Origin: Anaerolineaceae bacterium UBA5838
GTDB lineage: Bacteria; Chloroflexota; Anaerolineae; Anaerolineales; Anaerolineaceae
Direction: 5' to 3'
Assembly: GCA_002432795.1 (NCBI GenBank)
Contig: DJGU01000009.1
Location: forward strand, 14,674 to 21,155
DNA length: 6,482 nucleotides
Both the position numbers and the translations under genes were made by a program. Position 1 is the stretch's first letter, and each line of letters begins with the position of its first letter. The notes under the pieces were generated by a model. That model was not told the origin of the DNA and ran no database searches. It saw only the letters and a list, made by a program, of their open reading frames with translations. Of this stretch, positions 5,149-6,482 are shown piece by piece.

Positions 5149-5172
5149 ACAAGCAAGACAAGAAAGGAAAAA

Positions 5173-5481
5173 ATGGCAACGATTATTGTTTCATGCGCAA
5201 ATGGCGCAGGTTCGAGCCTTCTTTTGAAGATGGCGGTTGAAAAAGTGACTAAAGATCTCAACATGGACATCACCCGCATTCATCACTGCTCCATCTCAGA
5301 AGGTAAAAGCGCAGCAATCAATTATGACATTGTGTTCTGCCCAATGACTTTTACCAACATGTTCGAGGCTGCTGCGAAGAAGGGCATCCCGGTGATCGGT
5401 CTCAAGAATGTCATGTCGGCTGATGAGGTTAGAAAGAACATCCTCGAGCTGGGTTTGGATCAGAAATTCCAGAAAAGGTAG
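5173..5481 (+). CDS. ulaB: PTS ascorbate-specific EIIB component, UlaB type
   Basis: A small cytosolic phosphocarrier of 102 residues that accepts phosphate from EIIA on a cysteine and passes it to ascorbate bound by the EIIC. The N-terminus, IIVSCANGAGSSLLLKM (4-20), is the EIIB active-site loop: Cys8 is the phosphorylated residue, and the glycine-serine loop after it binds phosphate, as in the lactose/cellobiose and ascorbate EIIB families. A second block, YDIVFCP (51-57), marks the next strand. E. coli UlaB is 101 residues, and the adjacent EIIC supports ascorbate over other sugars. ATG at 5173 is preceded by AAAGGA (5163-5168). It is separated from ulaA by 91 bases that contain a strong hairpin, and is followed 36 bases later by the HAD gene. 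Confidence 0.88.
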   Translation: MATIIVSCANGAGSSLLLKMAVEKVTKDLNMDITRIHHCSISEGKSAAINYDIVFCPMTFTNMFEAAAKKGIPVIGLKNVMSADEVRKNILELGLDQKFQKR

Positions 5482-5504
5482 AACACCATACCAATTAAGA
5501 GAGG

Positions 5505-5516
5505 AAAAGGGAAGGA
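5505..5516 (+). promoter_or_regulatory. Purine-rich ribosome binding region for the HAD gene
   Basis: AAAAGGGAAGGA runs up to the TTG at 5518. AAAAGG (5505-5510) is seven bases from TTG and could serve as Shine-Dalgarno, whereas AAGGA (5512-5516) is too close. The in-frame ATG at 5560 lacks an equally good site (only GTCAGA-like bases before it). The purine run therefore favours TTG, without settling it. Confidence 0.45.
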
Positions 5517-5517
5517 A

Positions 5518-6369
5518 TTGGAACAAACCGAATTACGAAAGCTTGGTCAAAAAGTCAGAATGATCGTCAGCGATCTGGACCAGACTTTATTGAATTCGGA
5601 TGCTACCCTTTCTCCTGAGAACCTGACTGCAATCCGTGCTGCTGAGGCTAAAGGTATTTTCGTCACAGTCTGCTCAGGGCGGATTTTTTCGATGATGGAA
5701 GCCTATGCCCGCACTCTGGATATCCAGGGACCTGTCATCACGACCAACGGAGCAGCCATCGTTGATGGCAAAACCGGCAAACTGCTCTCATCGCATCCAA
5801 TCCCTAAAGACGCAGCGGTAAAAATCCTTGATTATGCCAGGGAAAGAGATTACGACTATTCCGCTCTGACGGCACTAGTCAGTTATTTTTCTTGCAATAG
5901 CCTTCGGATAAAGCGATTTGAACGTTACAATGAAATTGCTGGAGCTGGTGGTTTTGAGGAAATGCGGCTGGAATACTTTGACGGGCGCAGTTATACAGGA
6001 ATCGACAGTGATGTTTTAAAAATGCTTATCTACCAGATTCCCGAAGAAGACTTTGCCTCCCTCGCCGCATTTTTGGATAGCATCCCGGAAATTAGCTATA
6101 CGAGTTCAGATGAGGGTTTGCTGGATATCATGGCGGCTGGCACGAATAAGGGCACAGCCGTTGCCGAAGTGCGGCGATCACTTGGTTTGGAAAAAGACCA
6201 GGTCTGTGTCTTCGGAGATTACATCAATGACCTCGCCATGTTTGACGAGGCGCGTTTGACTGTGGCAATGGGAAACGCTCATGATGAACTGAAGAGCAAG
6301 GCTCTGTTTGTGACAGACACGAATGATCGTGCTGGTGTTGCCAGGGCTCTCGAAGCCCTGATATTGTAA
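5518..6369 (+). CDS. Cof-type HAD-superfamily phosphatase
   Basis: A cytosolic haloacid-dehalogenase-fold phosphatase of the Cof/YidA subfamily (class IIB cap), 283 residues. Motif I is DLDQT with nucleophile Asp19 and acid Asp21. Motif II is the serine of CSGR (Ser53), followed by TNGA (76-79). Motif III is Lys211 in GTNKG, and motif IV is GDYIND (233-238), which binds Mg2+. The cap domain falls between about 85 and 200. The residue after the second aspartate is Gln, where the family usually has Gly. Members hydrolyse sugar phosphates and other small phosphoesters with broad specificity, so the substrate cannot be read from sequence. Its position between EIIB and a probable EIIA gene suggests removal of excess ascorbate-derived phosphates. 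The TTG start adds 14 residues before the usual family start; ATG at 5560 is the alternative. Confidence 0.85.
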   Translation: MEQTELRKLGQKVRMIVSDLDQTLLNSDATLSPENLTAIRAAEAKGIFVTVCSGRIFSMMEAYARTLDIQGPVITTNGAAIVDGKTGKLLSSHPIPKDAAVKILDYARERDYDYSALTALVSYFSCNSLRIKRFERYNEIAGAGGFEEMRLEYFDGRSYTGIDSDVLKMLIYQIPEEDFASLAAFLDSIPEISYTSSDEGLLDIMAAGTNKGTAVAEVRRSLGLEKDQVCVFGDYINDLAMFDEARLTVAMGNAHDELKSKALFVTDTNDRAGVARALEALIL

Positions 6370-6388
6370 TAAAGCTATTTAAAAAGAT

Positions 6389-6416
6389 GCAAGACATGCA
6401 GTAAGGTGAGTCTTGT
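6389..6416 (+). repeat. Stem-loop between the HAD gene and the next gene
   Basis: CAAGAC (6390-6395) pairs with GTCTTG (6410-6415), extended by one G-U pair (6389 with 6416), around a 14-base loop. No T-tract follows. It is weaker than the hairpins before ulaA and ulaB but continues the pattern of structured gaps in this operon. Confidence 0.35.
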
Positions 6417-6453
6417 CTGCAAAGGTGAATATGTGGGTTAATCAGGAGAAAAT

Positions 6454-6482
6454 ATGCTTGAGCTATTGAAAGCTGAAGTTTT
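6454..6482 (+). CDS. Start of a downstream gene, probably PTS EIIA
   Basis: Only the first nine codons and two further bases are in the window, reading MLELLKAEV. ATG at 6454 follows AGGAG (6444-6448) at five bases, a strong start site. The N-terminus resembles that of fructose/ascorbate-type EIIA proteins, which often begin with a leucine-rich helix of this kind. An EIIA is also the missing partner for the EIIC and EIIB encoded upstream. The product name is therefore inferred from nine residues plus context. Confidence 0.45.

Noticed and set aside
4833..5279. A minus-strand gene across the ulaA/ulaB junction
   Set aside because: It overlaps the end of one recognised gene, the 16-bp hairpin and the active-site region of ulaB, so it is a shadow frame.

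Overview
The window carries the front of an L-ascorbate (vitamin C) phosphotransferase utilisation operon on the + strand. Upstream of it are a stand-alone nitrosative-stress-type gene and a repeat-rich non-coding stretch. All credible genes point the same way. The organism is an anaerobic or facultative bacterium of moderate GC. The divergent Ula proteins, the SorC-type regulator, the YgbA-like protein and the degenerate intergenic repeats with CATTCTGA...CGAAGAAT cores make me favour an Anaerolineae-like member of the Chloroflexota, with a Clostridia-like Firmicute as the alternative. This is an inference with no marker gene behind it.

Layout. 1-722: no convincing gene; at least three decayed copies of one intergenic repeat and a second small repeat pair. 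723-1094: YgbA / nitrous-oxide-stimulated-promoter family protein, rich in cysteine. 1095-1324: a weak terminator-like element, then an AT-rich promoter (TTGTAA, 17 bp, TATATT) with a perfect palindrome GCACATATGTGC and a third GCACAT half-site exactly 40 bp downstream between -35 and -10. 1325-2326: SorC/DeoR-type sugar-phosphate-responsive regulator with a TTG start. 2434-3498: UlaG, L-ascorbate-6-phosphate lactonase. 3609-5081: UlaA-type EIIC permease. 5173-5481: UlaB-type EIIB. 5518-6369: Cof-type HAD phosphatase. 6454 onward: start of another gene, probably the EIIA component.

How it works together. EIIA and EIIB would pass phosphate from PEP/HPr to ascorbate as EIIC brings it in, giving L-ascorbate 6-phosphate. 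UlaG opens the lactone to 3-keto-L-gulonate 6-phosphate. The later enzymes (UlaD, UlaE, UlaF types) are not in the window and could lie downstream. The SorC protein takes the place that the DeoR-family UlaR fills in enterobacteria, and the HAD phosphatase is an unusual passenger.

The most striking unexplained structure is the RNA-level punctuation. The intergenic gaps before ulaG, ulaA and ulaB all hold strong hairpins. There is a tandem pair capped by the same CCGCAAGG apex, a 13-bp stem, and a 16-bp stem closed by a GAAA tetraloop. None is followed by a U-tract, so they look like mRNA processing, stabilising or sensing elements and not like terminators.
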